Source of the DNA: an uncultured Prevotellaceae bacterium
Lineage (GTDB): Bacteria; Bacteroidota; Bacteroidia; Bacteroidales; Bacteroidaceae
Assembly: GCA_949295905.1 (NCBI GenBank)
Contig: CASFNA010000001.1
Location: 31,060 to 95,059, forward strand
Length of the DNA: 64,000 nt
Reading direction: 5' to 3'
Positions within the stretch are counted from its first letter, which is position 1, and every line of letters starts with the position of its first letter. The notes below the pieces were generated by a model. It was not told the origin of the DNA. It was given only the letters and a program-made list of their open reading frames with translations, and did no database searches. The position numbers were made by a program, and so were the translations under genes. Below are positions 35,751 to 45,061 of this stretch, one piece after another.

Positions 35751-38700
35751 ATGAAACCATTGACCGTATATAAGGCGAGCGCGGGCAGCGGAAAGACTTT
35801 CACACTGGCCGTAGAATACATAAAGTTGCTAATAGACAACCCTGCCTGCTTCAAGAACATACTTGCCGTAACCTTCACCAACAAGGCTACGGAGGAAATG
35901 AAGCTGCGCATACTAAGCCAGCTCTACGGCATATGGAAGGCTCTGCCCGACTCGCACACATACATGTCGGCCGTATGCGACAGCCTCGGCATAAGCGAAC
36001 AGCAAGCCAGCCAACGGGCCGGTACGGCACTAAGCCTGCTGATACACAACTATCAATACTTCCGTGTGGAGACAATTGACTCGTTCTTCCAGTCGGTATT
36101 GCGCAACCTTGCACGAGAACTTGACCTTACATCAAACCTGAGAATAGGCCTGAACGACACGCAGGTTGAGGAGCAGGCCGTTGACCTTCTCATCGAATCA
36201 CTAAGCTCCACCAGCACAATGCTGCAATGGCTCATCAGCTACATATTCTCAAACATAAGCGAAAACAAGGGGTGGAACGTCATCGGACAAGTCAAGAAGT
36301 TCGGGCGGACAATCTTCCGCGACTTTTATAAAGCCGTAAGCGACGACCTTGGCAAAGCTCTGTCCGACCAAGACTTCTTCGACAATTACACAAAACAGCT
36401 TCGCTCCATACGCTCGAACGCAAAGAAACTCATGGCCGGATATGCGCAGGAATTTGAAAAGATTACCGCAGAAGCAGGCCTCTCTCCTACTTCATACGCA
36501 AAGAAATCAAGCGGAATATGCAGCTATTTCAACAAGCTGAAAAGCGATGATTTCAGCGACACAAACTGCAAAAAACAGATTTTGGAGAAATGTCTTGCCA
36601 ATGCGGAGGACTGGGCTTCAAAGACAAGTCCTAACCGTGACGTAATAATCCAACTGGCAGAAAGCCGACTGATGCCGTTGCTTCACAAGGCGGAAGAAGC
36701 CAGGCCAAAGCAATGGGCGCTGTATGCCACGGCTGACTGCACGCTGAAACACCTCGACAAACTGCGTCTTTTAGGCAGCATCGAAGCAAAAGTAAGGGAG
36801 CTGAACAGCGAAGCCAACCGCTTCCTGCTTAGCGACACGCAGCATCTGCTGCACACTCTGATAAAAGACAGCGACACTCCCTTCATATTTGAAAAGGTAG
36901 GATGCAGGCTCGAACACATAATGATTGACGAGTTCCAAGACACAAGCGCGGTGCAGTGGGACAACTTCAAAGTATTGTTGAAAGAGTGCATGAGCCACAG
37001 CGATGAAGGCTCACAGCTTGTAAACAACCTCATAGTGGGCGACGTAAAGCAAAGCATATACCGCTGGCGAGCCGGCGACTGGCGGTTGCTTGGCGGCATA
37101 GACCGCCAATTCGGCAAGCAAGGGAGCAGCCTCGAAGTAAAGACCCTGCAAACCAACTACCGCTCGGAACGCAACGTAATAGAGTTCAACAACTGCTTCT
37201 TCAAGGCCGCCGCTGAAGCGGAATACAGCCAAGAGAAAGAAACTTGCGGCGAAACGTTGGCCGAAGAGCTGCTTTCCGCATACGCGGACGTATGCCAGAC
37301 CGCGCGCGGCGGCAACGGCGGACATGTCAGCATAACGTTGTTGCCCCAAAGCGAAAGCTACGAACAAGACACACTACAACAAACCGCAGACAGGATAAAA
37401 GAATTGCTTGCCTACGGCGCAAAGCCAACCGACATTGCCGTAATCGTGCGTTACAACCGTCACATTCCGCTCATTGCCGACTATCTTTCAGAAAACATGC
37501 CCGGGCTTGACATCGTAAGTGACGAGGCTTTCAGGCTCGACGCCTCGCCTGCGGTCAACATGCTGATACAGGCTCTCATTCTCTTGGTGCATCCCGAAGA
37601 CGCACTGACGAAAGCAACCCTTGCCATAAACTACCAGAAAACAATACTGCACACACCTGTGGGGCACGGTGACTTGCTTACACCTACGGCCGGAAGCACA
37701 AACAATCTTGACCAACTTCTGCCAAAGGAGTATTCTGACAACATAGAGAAACTTGTCTGCATTCCATTGTCAGAGGCTATCGACTGCATATACAACGCCT
37801 TCAAGATAGAGCGCCTAAAAAGTCAGAGCGCGTACATCTGCGCATTCTACGACAAAGTGGCCGACTTTGCAGCCAACAATCCGGGCAATATCGAGAAGTT
37901 TATCGAGGCATGGCATGACGAAATATGCAGCTCGACAGTACAAAGCGACGCTGTAACGGGACTGCGGCTAATCAGCATCCACAAAAGCAAGGGACTGGAA
38001 TTCGCCCATGTAATAATACCATTCTGCGACTGGACGCTGGAAAGCCGTGACACGACACTATGGTGCCAACCCGGCACGCAGCCGTTCGACGCATTGCCGA
38101 TAGTGCCTGTTGACTATTCAAAAAAGCTCCTCGACACCATATACGCAGACAACTTCCGCAATGAGCACATGCAAAACCGTGTGGACAACCTGAACTTGCT
38201 CTATGTGGCTTTCACGCGAGCAGGCCGCAGCCTGTACGTCATCGGGCGCAAAGGCAAATCGCGTGGCGGCCAGGCAAACCGCTCCGAGTTACTGGAACAG
38301 TGCCTGCCCATCGTGGCGCAGAGGCTTGACAGCTCGCTGCTTTGCGGCGACGGTGAAGACGACAAGCCATCAACGCTTGAATACGGAACGCCAATTACCG
38401 CTGAAAGCCGTAGCAAACAAAACAAGCAGACGGCTACAAACAACGTATTCCTCATGCCGGCCGAACAATACGAAGCAAGCATTGCCGCATCGCGCTTCAC
38501 TGCGCAGTTCAAACAAAGCAACAAAAGCCGCGACTTCATATCCGGCGGAGAAAGCCGCCGCAGCCAGTATATAGAGACCGGCAACGTGATGCACAAACTG
38601 TTCTCAACCATCCACACAACCGACGACATAGAACCAGCACTCAAACAAATGGAGTTTGACGGCATCATCTACGATGACAACCTTACCGCAGAGAAGCTGC

Positions 38701-39020
38701 GCGGATTCCTCGCTGAACGCTTCAACGATGAGCAGGTAAAAGACTGGTTTTCACCACGTTGGCACACGTTCAACGAATGTTCCATCTTGGAATATGACAA
38801 GAATACAGGCAAAACCATAGAGCGGCGGCCTGACCGCGTAATCACGGACGGCACGCAGACCATAGTCATAGACTTCAAGTTCGGCAAGCCGCAGAAGGCT
38901 CACGCTGCGCAAGTGGCCGAATACGCCGACCTGCTACGCCGCATGGGACACACCGATGTAAAAGGTTTCGTATGGTACGTGATGGAAAATAAAATAAAGG
39001 AAGTAAAACAAGCATCATGA
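35751..39020 (+). CDS. AddA/RecB-like helicase-nuclease
   Basis: 1,089 residues. Superfamily 1 DNA helicase with Walker A ASAGSGKT (9-16), AVTFTNKATEEM (Ia), MIDEFQDTSAVQW (II), VGDVKQSIYRWRAGD (III), ISIHKSKGLEFAHVIIP (V) and LLYVAFTRAGRSLYVIG (VI). The C-terminal ~200 residues carry a PD-(D/E)XK nuclease: VIDFKFG followed by QVAEYADLL, the D-x-K and QxxxY pattern of AddA and RecB. It resects double-strand breaks for recombination and degrades linear DNA. An AddB-type partner, which usually accompanies it, is not in the window next to it: the next gene is an OmpH-like gene on the other strand. Confidence 0.88.
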   Translation: MKPLTVYKASAGSGKTFTLAVEYIKLLIDNPACFKNILAVTFTNKATEEMKLRILSQLYGIWKALPDSHTYMSAVCDSLGISEQQASQRAGTALSLLIHNYQYFRVETIDSFFQSVLRNLARELDLTSNLRIGLNDTQVEEQAVDLLIESLSSTSTMLQWLISYIFSNISENKGWNVIGQVKKFGRTIFRDFYKAVSDDLGKALSDQDFFDNYTKQLRSIRSNAKKLMAGYAQEFEKITAEAGLSPTSYAKKSSGICSYFNKLKSDDFSDTNCKKQILEKCLANAEDWASKTSPNRDVIIQLAESRLMPLLHKAEEARPKQWALYATADCTLKHLDKLRLLGSIEAKVRELNSEANRFLLSDTQHLLHTLIKDSDTPFIFEKVGCRLEHIMIDEFQDTSAVQWDNFKVLLKECMSHSDEGSQLVNNLIVGDVKQSIYRWRAGDWRLLGGIDRQFGKQGSSLEVKTLQTNYRSERNVIEFNNCFFKAAAEAEYSQEKETCGETLAEELLSAYADVCQTARGGNGGHVSITLLPQSESYEQDTLQQTADRIKELLAYGAKPTDIAVIVRYNRHIPLIADYLSENMPGLDIVSDEAFRLDASPAVNMLIQALILLVHPEDALTKATLAINYQKTILHTPVGHGDLLTPTAGSTNNLDQLLPKEYSDNIEKLVCIPLSEAIDCIYNAFKIERLKSQSAYICAFYDKVADFAANNPGNIEKFIEAWHDEICSSTVQSDAVTGLRLISIHKSKGLEFAHVIIPFCDWTLESRDTTLWCQPGTQPFDALPIVPVDYSKKLLDTIYADNFRNEHMQNRVDNLNLLYVAFTRAGRSLYVIGRKGKSRGGQANRSELLEQCLPIVAQRLDSSLLCGDGEDDKPSTLEYGTPITAESRSKQNKQTATNNVFLMPAEQYEASIAASRFTAQFKQSNKSRDFISGGESRRSQYIETGNVMHKLFSTIHTTDDIEPALKQMEFDGIIYDDNLTAEKLRGFLAERFNDEQVKDWFSPRWHTFNECSILEYDKNTGKTIERRPDRVITDGTQTIVIDFKFGKPQKAHAAQVAEYADLLRRMGHTDVKGFVWYVMENKIKEVKQAS

Positions 39021-39038
39021 AATACACGGCATATCGGC

Positions 39039-39106
39039 TTGCCAAAGGCCACCTTTTACGCCGCAAAACACGGCCTTTCGCACGGTAAAAGACCACATAT
39101 TGCAAA
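39039..39106. repeat. 22-nt-unit intergenic repeat, copy D
   Basis: Three units of about 22-24 nt just after the helicase stop. Read on the minus strand they share GCAATATG(C/T)GGTCTTTT and GCGAAAGGCCGT with copies A and E. Confidence 0.65.
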
Positions 39107-39119
39107 CCCACCGGATTTG

Positions 39120-39163
39120 CAATAAAAAACAATGGTGAATGTATCGCTTGACACATTCACCAT
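39120..39163 (-). terminator. Terminator of the OmpH-like gene
   Basis: Perfect 11-bp stem (39132-39142 with 39153-39163) followed on the minus strand by GTTTTTTATT: a classical intrinsic terminator 23 bp after the stop. Confidence 0.85.
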
Positions 39164-39186
39164 CATCATAACAAATAAGGTCGCCT

Positions 39187-39786
39187 TTATTTCTTCTTCT
39201 CGGTCTTGGCTGGCTTGTATGCCTTGTTCAGCCCGGAGATTACCTCGTCCGTAATGTCGTATGCCTTGTCGGCATAAAGGATGTTGTCGCCGGCCTTACT
39301 CAAAATCAAAGAATATTTTTTGTCCTTATTATACACTGCAAGATAATGCTGGATGCTGTCGCGCAGAGCCTTGTTGAACTTATCTGTCTCCGCTTGGAAC
39401 TCCGTGCCGAGCCTCTGCTGTAGCTCCCTCAGGTCGGCATCCTGCTTCTGCAAACCCGCCTGCACGGCCTCGGCCTGCTGCTGGGTGTACTTGTTGTTCT
39501 GGATATCCTGCTGGAACTTGGCTACCGCATTCTGGAGCGAGCGCCCCTTCGACGCGATTGTGTTCTGTATGTTCTGCCCCTTCTTCTCGAGTATGGCCGA
39601 ATATTCCTTGCAGAACTTGTACTGCGACATGATTGAGTCCACCTCGATAAAGGCAATTTTCATTTCCGTGTTCGCCGCTGCCGTAGCCGCAGGCTTCTCG
39701 TCAACCTTAGGCGCTTGCTTGTTGCATGACGTTGCCATCAGTGACATTACGGCCACAACCGCAGCCGAACAGATTACTTTTTTCAT
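39187..39786 (-). CDS. OmpH/Skp-family lipoprotein
   Basis: 199 residues. Lipoprotein signal with lipobox LMATSC (Cys21), then a linker and a long charged alpha-helical stretch (about 60-150, with QNTIASKGRSLQNAVAKFQQ and QQRLGTEFQAETDKF) of the Skp type, starting from the typical KIAFIEVDSIMSQY. Skp binds unfolded outer-membrane proteins in the periplasm as a jellyfish-shaped trimer; lipid anchoring is not found in E. coli Skp. Co-transcribed with the small membrane gene 21 bp upstream. Confidence 0.87.
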   Translation of the reverse strand: MKKVICSAAVVAVMSLMATSCNKQAPKVDEKPAATAAANTEMKIAFIEVDSIMSQYKFCKEYSAILEKKGQNIQNTIASKGRSLQNAVAKFQQDIQNNKYTQQQAEAVQAGLQKQDADLRELQQRLGTEFQAETDKFNKALRDSIQHYLAVYNKDKKYSLILSKAGDNILYADKAYDITDEVISGLNKAYKPAKTEKKK

Positions 39787-39807
39787 ACTGTATTCGCTTA
39801 TTTTAAT

Positions 39808-40023
39808 TTATTGTTTATATTTATTTTCTGCCAAATTAAACTTTCCTGAACGGATTTCCCTGTCTTGCTCAATGACACAACGAATGTTGCGTTTCCTTAG
39901 TCCGGGGTTGTCGTCCACATGCTGCGAAGAGAACTTTCCGTTCTTCAGCAATATCAACTTTATGCAAAGCAATGCCATCGATATAGCAATTATTAACACG
40001 CAGATGACAAAAGTTTCTATCAT
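39808..40023 (-). CDS. Small membrane-anchored protein
   Basis: 71 residues: one N-terminal membrane helix (about 4-27) and a short soluble tail with GKFSSQHVDDNPGLRKRNIRCVIEQDRE. The tail resembles the GKFPxTHVxxNxxMRKxGIxC pattern of a widespread but uncharacterised small protein family of this phylum. A promoter lies 18 bp ahead and the OmpH-like gene follows, so the two make an operon, suggesting envelope work. Small, but the promoter and pattern support a real gene. Confidence 0.75.
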   Translation of the reverse strand: MIETFVICVLIIAISMALLCIKLILLKNGKFSSQHVDDNPGLRKRNIRCVIEQDREIRSGKFNLAENKYKQ

Positions 40024-40041
40024 TTTTCAGTATTTTTGCGG

Positions 40042-40072
40042 CAAAGATAGTGCAAATCGAGTGAAACGCAAA
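40042..40072 (-). promoter_or_regulatory. Promoter of the small membrane gene - OmpH operon
   Basis: TTTG (40069-40072), 19-bp spacer, TATCTTTG (40042-40049) on the minus strand. Confidence 0.75.
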
Positions 40073-40157
40073 ATAAAAGGCGAGTGAAATGAGCTTTTAT
40101 TTTCACTTCCTGGATGTAGCCTGTCTATGATAAAACACATAAAAAGGTATTTAGACA

Positions 40158-41618
40158 ATGGACAAAAGTGAATTGAAACCACAGTGCGTCTTCAAACAGT
40201 TCGCAAAAATCAACAGCATTCCGCGACCGTCAAAGCATGAAGAGAAGATGATTAAATTCTTGGCTGACTTTGGCAAGGATTTAAACCTCGAAACCGAAAC
40301 AGACAAAACGGGAAACGTCATCATACGCAAACCTGCTTCAAAAGGCTATGAATACAGGAAAACCCTTATACTGCAAAGCCACATGGACATGGTATGTGAG
40401 AAACTGGTTGACGTTGACATTGATTTCACAAAAGACCCGATTGAAACTTATATAGACGGTGATTGGCTTAAAGCAAAAGGCACTACGCTTGGAGCTGACG
40501 ACGGCATAGGTTGCGCAATGCAGATGGCCGTACTTGCAGACGACAGCCTTGAGCACGGCCCGATTGAATGCGTATTCACGAGAGACGAGGAGACAGGGCT
40601 TACCGGAGCACACGGCATGGGGCCCGACTTCATGAAAGGCGACCTGCTCATAAACCTTGACAGTGAAGACGAAGGGCAATTCTTCATCAGTTGCGCCGGC
40701 GGTATGACCACAAAAGCCGTATTCAGATTTACCAAAGAACATGTGCCTGAAGGATATTTCTTCATGAAACTCTCGCTGAAAGGCCTGCACGGAGGGCACA
40801 GCGGCGACGACATCGACAAGAAATACGCAAATGGAATAAAACTGTTGTCACGCTTCATGTACATCGTCAGTGAGAAATATGATGTACGTATAGCATCGTT
40901 CGATTCGGGACGTATGCACAATGCTATTCCACGCGACGGCATTGTTGTATTCGCTGTGCCAACAGACAAAAAGGAAGATGTACGCATCGCGCTCAACATA
41001 TTTGCGCATGATGTAGAAGAAGAATTCCATGTTACAGAAAAGAGCATACAGCTCAATCTTGAAAGTTGCGAACCCGAGCCTGTTATGCCACAATCTATAG
41101 GGAAAAGCCTGATATTGACGCTACAAGCTGTAGACAACGGCACTTACTCTATGTGCCAAGACGACGCACTGGCATGGATGGTTGAAACGTCAAGCAACAC
41201 TGCGAATGTAAAAACGTGCGACAACATGGTCGAAATTGTAACGTCACAACGCTCCAACGTAACCAGCAACCTCGAGAACATGGGCAATACTGTAAAGGCC
41301 GCATTCCAACTGGCCGGAGCAGAAGTAACCCAGGGTGACAGATATCCTGCATGGAAGATGAATCCTGACAGCTCACTGACCAAGATTGTAGTGGACACTT
41401 ATAAAAAACTGTTCGGAAAAGAGCCAAAGGTTATAGGAATTCACGCCGGACTTGAATGCGGACTGTTCTCGGAGAAATACCCACACCTCGACATGGTGTC
41501 CATGGGACCAACTCTCCGCGGAGTGCACTCTCCTGACGAACGGTTGCTCATACCTACAGTACAAATGGTATGGGACCACCTGCTTGAGATTATGAAGAAC
41601 ATTCCGTCTAAAAACTAA
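40158..41618 (+). CDS. pepD: Aminoacyl-histidine dipeptidase (M20 family)
   Basis: 486 residues. Cytoplasmic zinc enzyme that splits dipeptides such as Xaa-His. Zinc and catalytic residues: His-Asp in QSHMDMVCE, Asp in LGADDGIG, the Glu pair in RDEETGLTG, and the C-terminal His in RGVHSPDERL. The dimerisation insert is present (about 200-370). No promoter match was found in the 130 bp before it. Closed by the hairpin at 41630. Confidence 0.95.
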   Translation: MDKSELKPQCVFKQFAKINSIPRPSKHEEKMIKFLADFGKDLNLETETDKTGNVIIRKPASKGYEYRKTLILQSHMDMVCEKLVDVDIDFTKDPIETYIDGDWLKAKGTTLGADDGIGCAMQMAVLADDSLEHGPIECVFTRDEETGLTGAHGMGPDFMKGDLLINLDSEDEGQFFISCAGGMTTKAVFRFTKEHVPEGYFFMKLSLKGLHGGHSGDDIDKKYANGIKLLSRFMYIVSEKYDVRIASFDSGRMHNAIPRDGIVVFAVPTDKKEDVRIALNIFAHDVEEEFHVTEKSIQLNLESCEPEPVMPQSIGKSLILTLQAVDNGTYSMCQDDALAWMVETSSNTANVKTCDNMVEIVTSQRSNVTSNLENMGNTVKAAFQLAGAEVTQGDRYPAWKMNPDSSLTKIVVDTYKKLFGKEPKVIGIHAGLECGLFSEKYPHLDMVSMGPTLRGVHSPDERLLIPTVQMVWDHLLEIMKNIPSKN

Positions 41619-41629
41619 ATAAAAAGAAA

Positions 41630-41661
41630 GAATGTCCGCATTAAATAAAATGCGGACATTC
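41630..41661 (+). terminator. Terminator of pepD
   Basis: Perfect 13-bp stem (41630-41642 with 41649-41661), loop AAATAA, 11 bp after the stop. Confidence 0.8.
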
Positions 41662-41698
41662 AATAATATTCCGAATTATAGAAAAGCAACCATTACCC

Positions 41699-42070
41699 AT
41701 GTTCCATTCTACAAAGACATTTGTATGCTGCTTAACAGCCATAATGCTTATGTGCGCCTGTGGCAAGCAACATAAAGCGGAAGAAACGGTGAAAGACTTT
41801 CTCGACAACAACTTAAGAATAAAGGAATACAGCGTAAACTTCACAAAAATAGACTCCACCAAGCTGGTTTCCGACAGTCTTATATATGTAATGAGGACAA
41901 ACGCATCAAAGAATGCGTCATTCAAAAGCGGCATCACTTACAACGCCAATCCGCCACAAAGAATTTACATATTCACAAAGGCAAAGATTTACATCGGTAA
42001 GGACACATTACAACACACGTTCTACCTGAATCCAGAACTTACACATGTAGTGTCATTCAAGGACAGCTGA
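41699..42070 (+). CDS. Small lipoprotein of unknown function
   Basis: 123 residues with a lipoprotein signal ending in LMCAC (Cys about 21). The mature 100 residues are mixed alpha/beta with ETVKDFLDNNLRIKEYSV near the start and a strand pair at the end. I recognise no family. It lies 37 bp after the pepD terminator and ends just before its own terminator, so it is a single-gene unit. Confidence 0.78.
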   Translation: MFHSTKTFVCCLTAIMLMCACGKQHKAEETVKDFLDNNLRIKEYSVNFTKIDSTKLVSDSLIYVMRTNASKNASFKSGITYNANPPQRIYIFTKAKIYIGKDTLQHTFYLNPELTHVVSFKDS

Positions 42071-42122
42071 AACAACACCTACATGCTTTTTCCATAAGCG
42101 AAAATTTATGAACAAAACTTTC

Positions 42123-42153
42123 CGCCCAATAACAACAAGATTATTGGGCGTTT
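42123..42153 (+). terminator. Terminator of the small lipoprotein gene
   Basis: Perfect 10-bp stem (42123-42132 with 42141-42150), then TTT. Confidence 0.75.
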
Positions 42154-42174
42154 ACCAACATTAACATATAAAAC

Positions 42175-42213
42175 AAATGCCGGCTTATCGACCACATCAT
42201 TAAGCCAGCATTT
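42175..42213 (-). terminator. Terminator of the ECF sigma gene, overlapping its stop
   Basis: AAATGC-c-GGCTTA (42175-42187) pairs with TAAGCC-a-GCATTT (42201-42213), 12 of 13 positions. The right arm includes the stop codon region, and GTTTTA follows on the minus strand. Confidence 0.7.
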
Positions 42214-42715
42214 TTGTCATATACTTCCTCATTTCACGGCGTGCAAGCCCTAAACGGTTCTCAACACTTTTATAATTCATCTTCAGAGTTTCAGATATTT
42301 CAGACACGGCCAATCCGTCACAGACATTCATCCTGTAAATTATACGCTGCTTTTCATTCAGCTTCTCCATGCCACATTCAAGCATTTCATGTATTTCATC
42401 GATGCTGCACGACATTGATGCGCTGTATTGGCTGGCACACGACATGGAGCAAATGTAAACAGCATACTCATTCTCGAACTTCTTATGCCGATAATAGTCG
42501 AATATCAAGTTTCTTGCTATTGTGTAAACCAACTTGGACAATGTTTCGGTACAGACACTTCCGTCAATTGACAACAATCTTATAAAAACATTCTGTACAA
42601 TATCGTCAGATGCTTCCACATCACGTATCCTGCTTCTCACATAGTTACGCAACTCGTAAAAATGGTCGATATAATACTTCTTTATCGTAGAGTATCTTAC
42701 TTCGTGATTTTCCAT
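42200..42715 (-). CDS. ECF-type RNA polymerase sigma factor
   Basis: 171 residues. Sigma-2 region with HFYELRNYVRSRIRDVEASDDIVQNVFIRLL and IARNLIFDYYRHKK, sigma-4 with LNEKQRIIYRMNVCDGLAVSEISETLKMNYKSVENRLGLARREMRK (helix-turn-helix). The linker contains an unusual Cys/Ser/Met run (SMSCASQYSASMSCS, about 97-111). ECF factors redirect polymerase to stress or envelope genes. No anti-sigma factor or SusC/D genes adjoin it; the divergent neighbour is htpG. Confidence 0.9.
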   Translation of the reverse strand: MENHEVRYSTIKKYYIDHFYELRNYVRSRIRDVEASDDIVQNVFIRLLSIDGSVCTETLSKLVYTIARNLIFDYYRHKKFENEYAVYICSMSCASQYSASMSCSIDEIHEMLECGMEKLNEKQRIIYRMNVCDGLAVSEISETLKMNYKSVENRLGLARREMRKYMTKMLA

Positions 42716-42739
42716 GTCTGTCAGTTTTTATTGCCATCG

Positions 42740-42769
42740 CAAAGGTAATCGTTTGCAACTAACAACAAA
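42740..42769 (-). promoter_or_regulatory. Promoter of the ECF sigma gene
   Basis: TTTG (42766-42769), 18-bp spacer, TACCTTTG (42740-42747) on the minus strand, so it looks like a housekeeping rather than a self-activated promoter. Confidence 0.55.
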
Positions 42770-42990
42770 AACTAAATACCCATTATTTTACATGACAAGA
42801 CAAAATCACAATTTTTTGAGAGAAATATTAACAACCAAGGAAAACCTATAAGCAGCTAAATAAGCTCAAACCCGACAATATTGTATGAGAACAACAAAAT
42901 GGGAACAACGTTCAATACCATGATGGCACAGAATTTGCAAGAGACATTCACAAATCATTTGACATAAAACTTAATTAAAAAATACAAACC

Positions 42991-45045
42991 ATGCAAAAAG
43001 GAAACATTGGGGTAACGACTGAAAACATATTCCCCGTAATCAAAAAGTTCTTATATTCAGACCACGAGATTTTCTTGCGTGAAATGTTAAGCAACGCCGT
43101 TGACGCAACGCAGAAGATGAAGACACTGGCAGAGAAAGGCGAATTCAATGGCGAGCTTGGAGATTTGACCGTGCGCGTATCGCTTGACGAAAAGAACAAG
43201 ACTTTGACAATAAGCGACAACGGCATAGGCATGACCGAAGAGGAAATCGACAAATACATCAACCAGATTGCATTCTCCGGCGTAAACGACTTCCTCAACA
43301 AATACAAGGACAACGCCAACGCCATAATCGGCCACTTCGGCCTTGGTTTCTACAGCGCATTCATGGTAAGCGACAAGGTAGAAATAATAACAAAGAGCTA
43401 TAAAGACGGCGCGAAAGCGGTAAAATGGAGTTGCGACGGAAGCCCGTCGTTTGAAATAGACGATGCCGAAAAGGCCGGCCGAGGCTCGGACATAATCCTC
43501 CATATTTCCGACGACTGCAAAGAATTTCTCGAGAAAAACCGCATACAAGGCTTGCTGAACAAATACTGCAAGTTCATGCCTGTACCTATTGCATTCGGCA
43601 AAAAAACAGAATGGAAGGACGGCAAACAGGTTGAAACAGAAGAAGACAACATCGTCAACAGTGTTGAGCCGCTTTGGACAAAAACACCGAGCACGCTTAA
43701 GGATGAAGACTACAAGAAGTTTTACCATGAACTTTACCCCATGCAGGACGACCCTCTGTTCTGGATTCACCTTAACGTTGACTACCCGTTCAACCTTACC
43801 GGCATATTGTACTTTCCAAGGATAAAGTCGAACATCGACCTGCAACGCAACAAGATACAGCTGTACTGCAACCAAGTTTTCGTAACCGACCAGGTAGAAG
43901 GCATCGTGCCCGACTTCCTCACGCTGCTCCACGGAGTGATAGATTCGCCGGACATTCCGCTGAACGTAAGCCGCAGCTATCTGCAAAGCGACCGCGACGT
44001 AAAGAAAATATCGACATATATCACAAAGAAAGTAGCCGACCGCCTCAACAGCATATTCAAGGAGAACCGCAAAGAATACGAAAGCAAGTGGGACGACTTA
44101 AAGCTGTTCATAAATTACGGTATGCTGTCACAAGAAGACTTTTACGACCGCGCAAAGGACTTTACGCTGTTCAAGGATGTTGACGGAAAGCATTTTACTC
44201 TTGACGAGTACAAGACATTAATCAAGGACAACCAGACTGACAAGGACGGACAGACCATCTACCTTTACGCAACCAACAAAGAAGACCAATACTCATACAT
44301 AGAGGCTGCAAAAGATAAAGGATACAGCGTGCTGCTACTCGACGGCCAGCTCGACGTGCCTACAGTGTCGATGTTCGAGCAGAAGTTTGAGAAGAGCCGC
44401 TTCATGCGTGTTGACAGCGACATCATCGACCGCCTTATAGTAAAGGAAGACATCAAGAAGAGCGAGCTTGACAGCGACCATGCTGACAACTTGTCATACG
44501 CGTTCCGCTCACAGCTGCCAAACATCGACAAAGTAGAATTCGGCGTGGAAGTGCAGGCTCTCGGCGAAGAAGCGCAACCCGTACTCATAACCCAAAGCGA
44601 ATACATGCGCAGGATGAAAGACATAAGCCGTTACCAAAGCGGCATGAGTTTCTACGCACAGATGCCCGACAGCTACAGCCTTGTACTCAATAGCGACCAT
44701 CCATTAATAAAAGGTATAATAGCCGACGAAGATGAAAAATGCGGCGAAACGCTCAAACCTGTAATAAGCGAAATAAAGGGACAGCAGGCACGCCTCTCCG
44801 CGCTTCACCAAAGCCAAAGCAAGAAAAAGCCGGAAGAAGTTACGCAGGAAGAGAAGGACGACCTGGCAGCTACGGAGAAGTCGCTCGCTGAACAGCGCGA
44901 CAAGAAAAACGAGATAATAGCCGGATATGCAAAAGACAACAAGATACTGCACCAGCTCATCGACCTTGCCCTCTTGCAGAACGGGATGCTGAAAGGGTCG
45001 GCACTCGACGCATTCATCAAGCGCTCGGTAGCCCTTATAAAATAA
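42991..45045 (+). CDS. htpG: Molecular chaperone HtpG (bacterial HSP90)
   Basis: 684 residues. ATP-dependent cytoplasmic chaperone. N-domain motifs: FLREMLSNAVDAT (29-41), ISDNGIGMT and GHFGLGFYSAFMV; middle-domain Arg region NVSRSYLQ; C-terminal dimerisation domain present, with a charged KKKPEEVTQEEKDD insert near the end. The 275 bp before it show no TAnnTTTG element on the plus strand, which fits use of another sigma factor. Confidence 0.97.
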   Translation: MQKGNIGVTTENIFPVIKKFLYSDHEIFLREMLSNAVDATQKMKTLAEKGEFNGELGDLTVRVSLDEKNKTLTISDNGIGMTEEEIDKYINQIAFSGVNDFLNKYKDNANAIIGHFGLGFYSAFMVSDKVEIITKSYKDGAKAVKWSCDGSPSFEIDDAEKAGRGSDIILHISDDCKEFLEKNRIQGLLNKYCKFMPVPIAFGKKTEWKDGKQVETEEDNIVNSVEPLWTKTPSTLKDEDYKKFYHELYPMQDDPLFWIHLNVDYPFNLTGILYFPRIKSNIDLQRNKIQLYCNQVFVTDQVEGIVPDFLTLLHGVIDSPDIPLNVSRSYLQSDRDVKKISTYITKKVADRLNSIFKENRKEYESKWDDLKLFINYGMLSQEDFYDRAKDFTLFKDVDGKHFTLDEYKTLIKDNQTDKDGQTIYLYATNKEDQYSYIEAAKDKGYSVLLLDGQLDVPTVSMFEQKFEKSRFMRVDSDIIDRLIVKEDIKKSELDSDHADNLSYAFRSQLPNIDKVEFGVEVQALGEEAQPVLITQSEYMRRMKDISRYQSGMSFYAQMPDSYSLVLNSDHPLIKGIIADEDEKCGETLKPVISEIKGQQARLSALHQSQSKKKPEEVTQEEKDDLAATEKSLAEQRDKKNEIIAGYAKDNKILHQLIDLALLQNGMLKGSALDAFIKRSVALIK

Positions 45046-45061
45046 CCTGATTTCGACTAAT

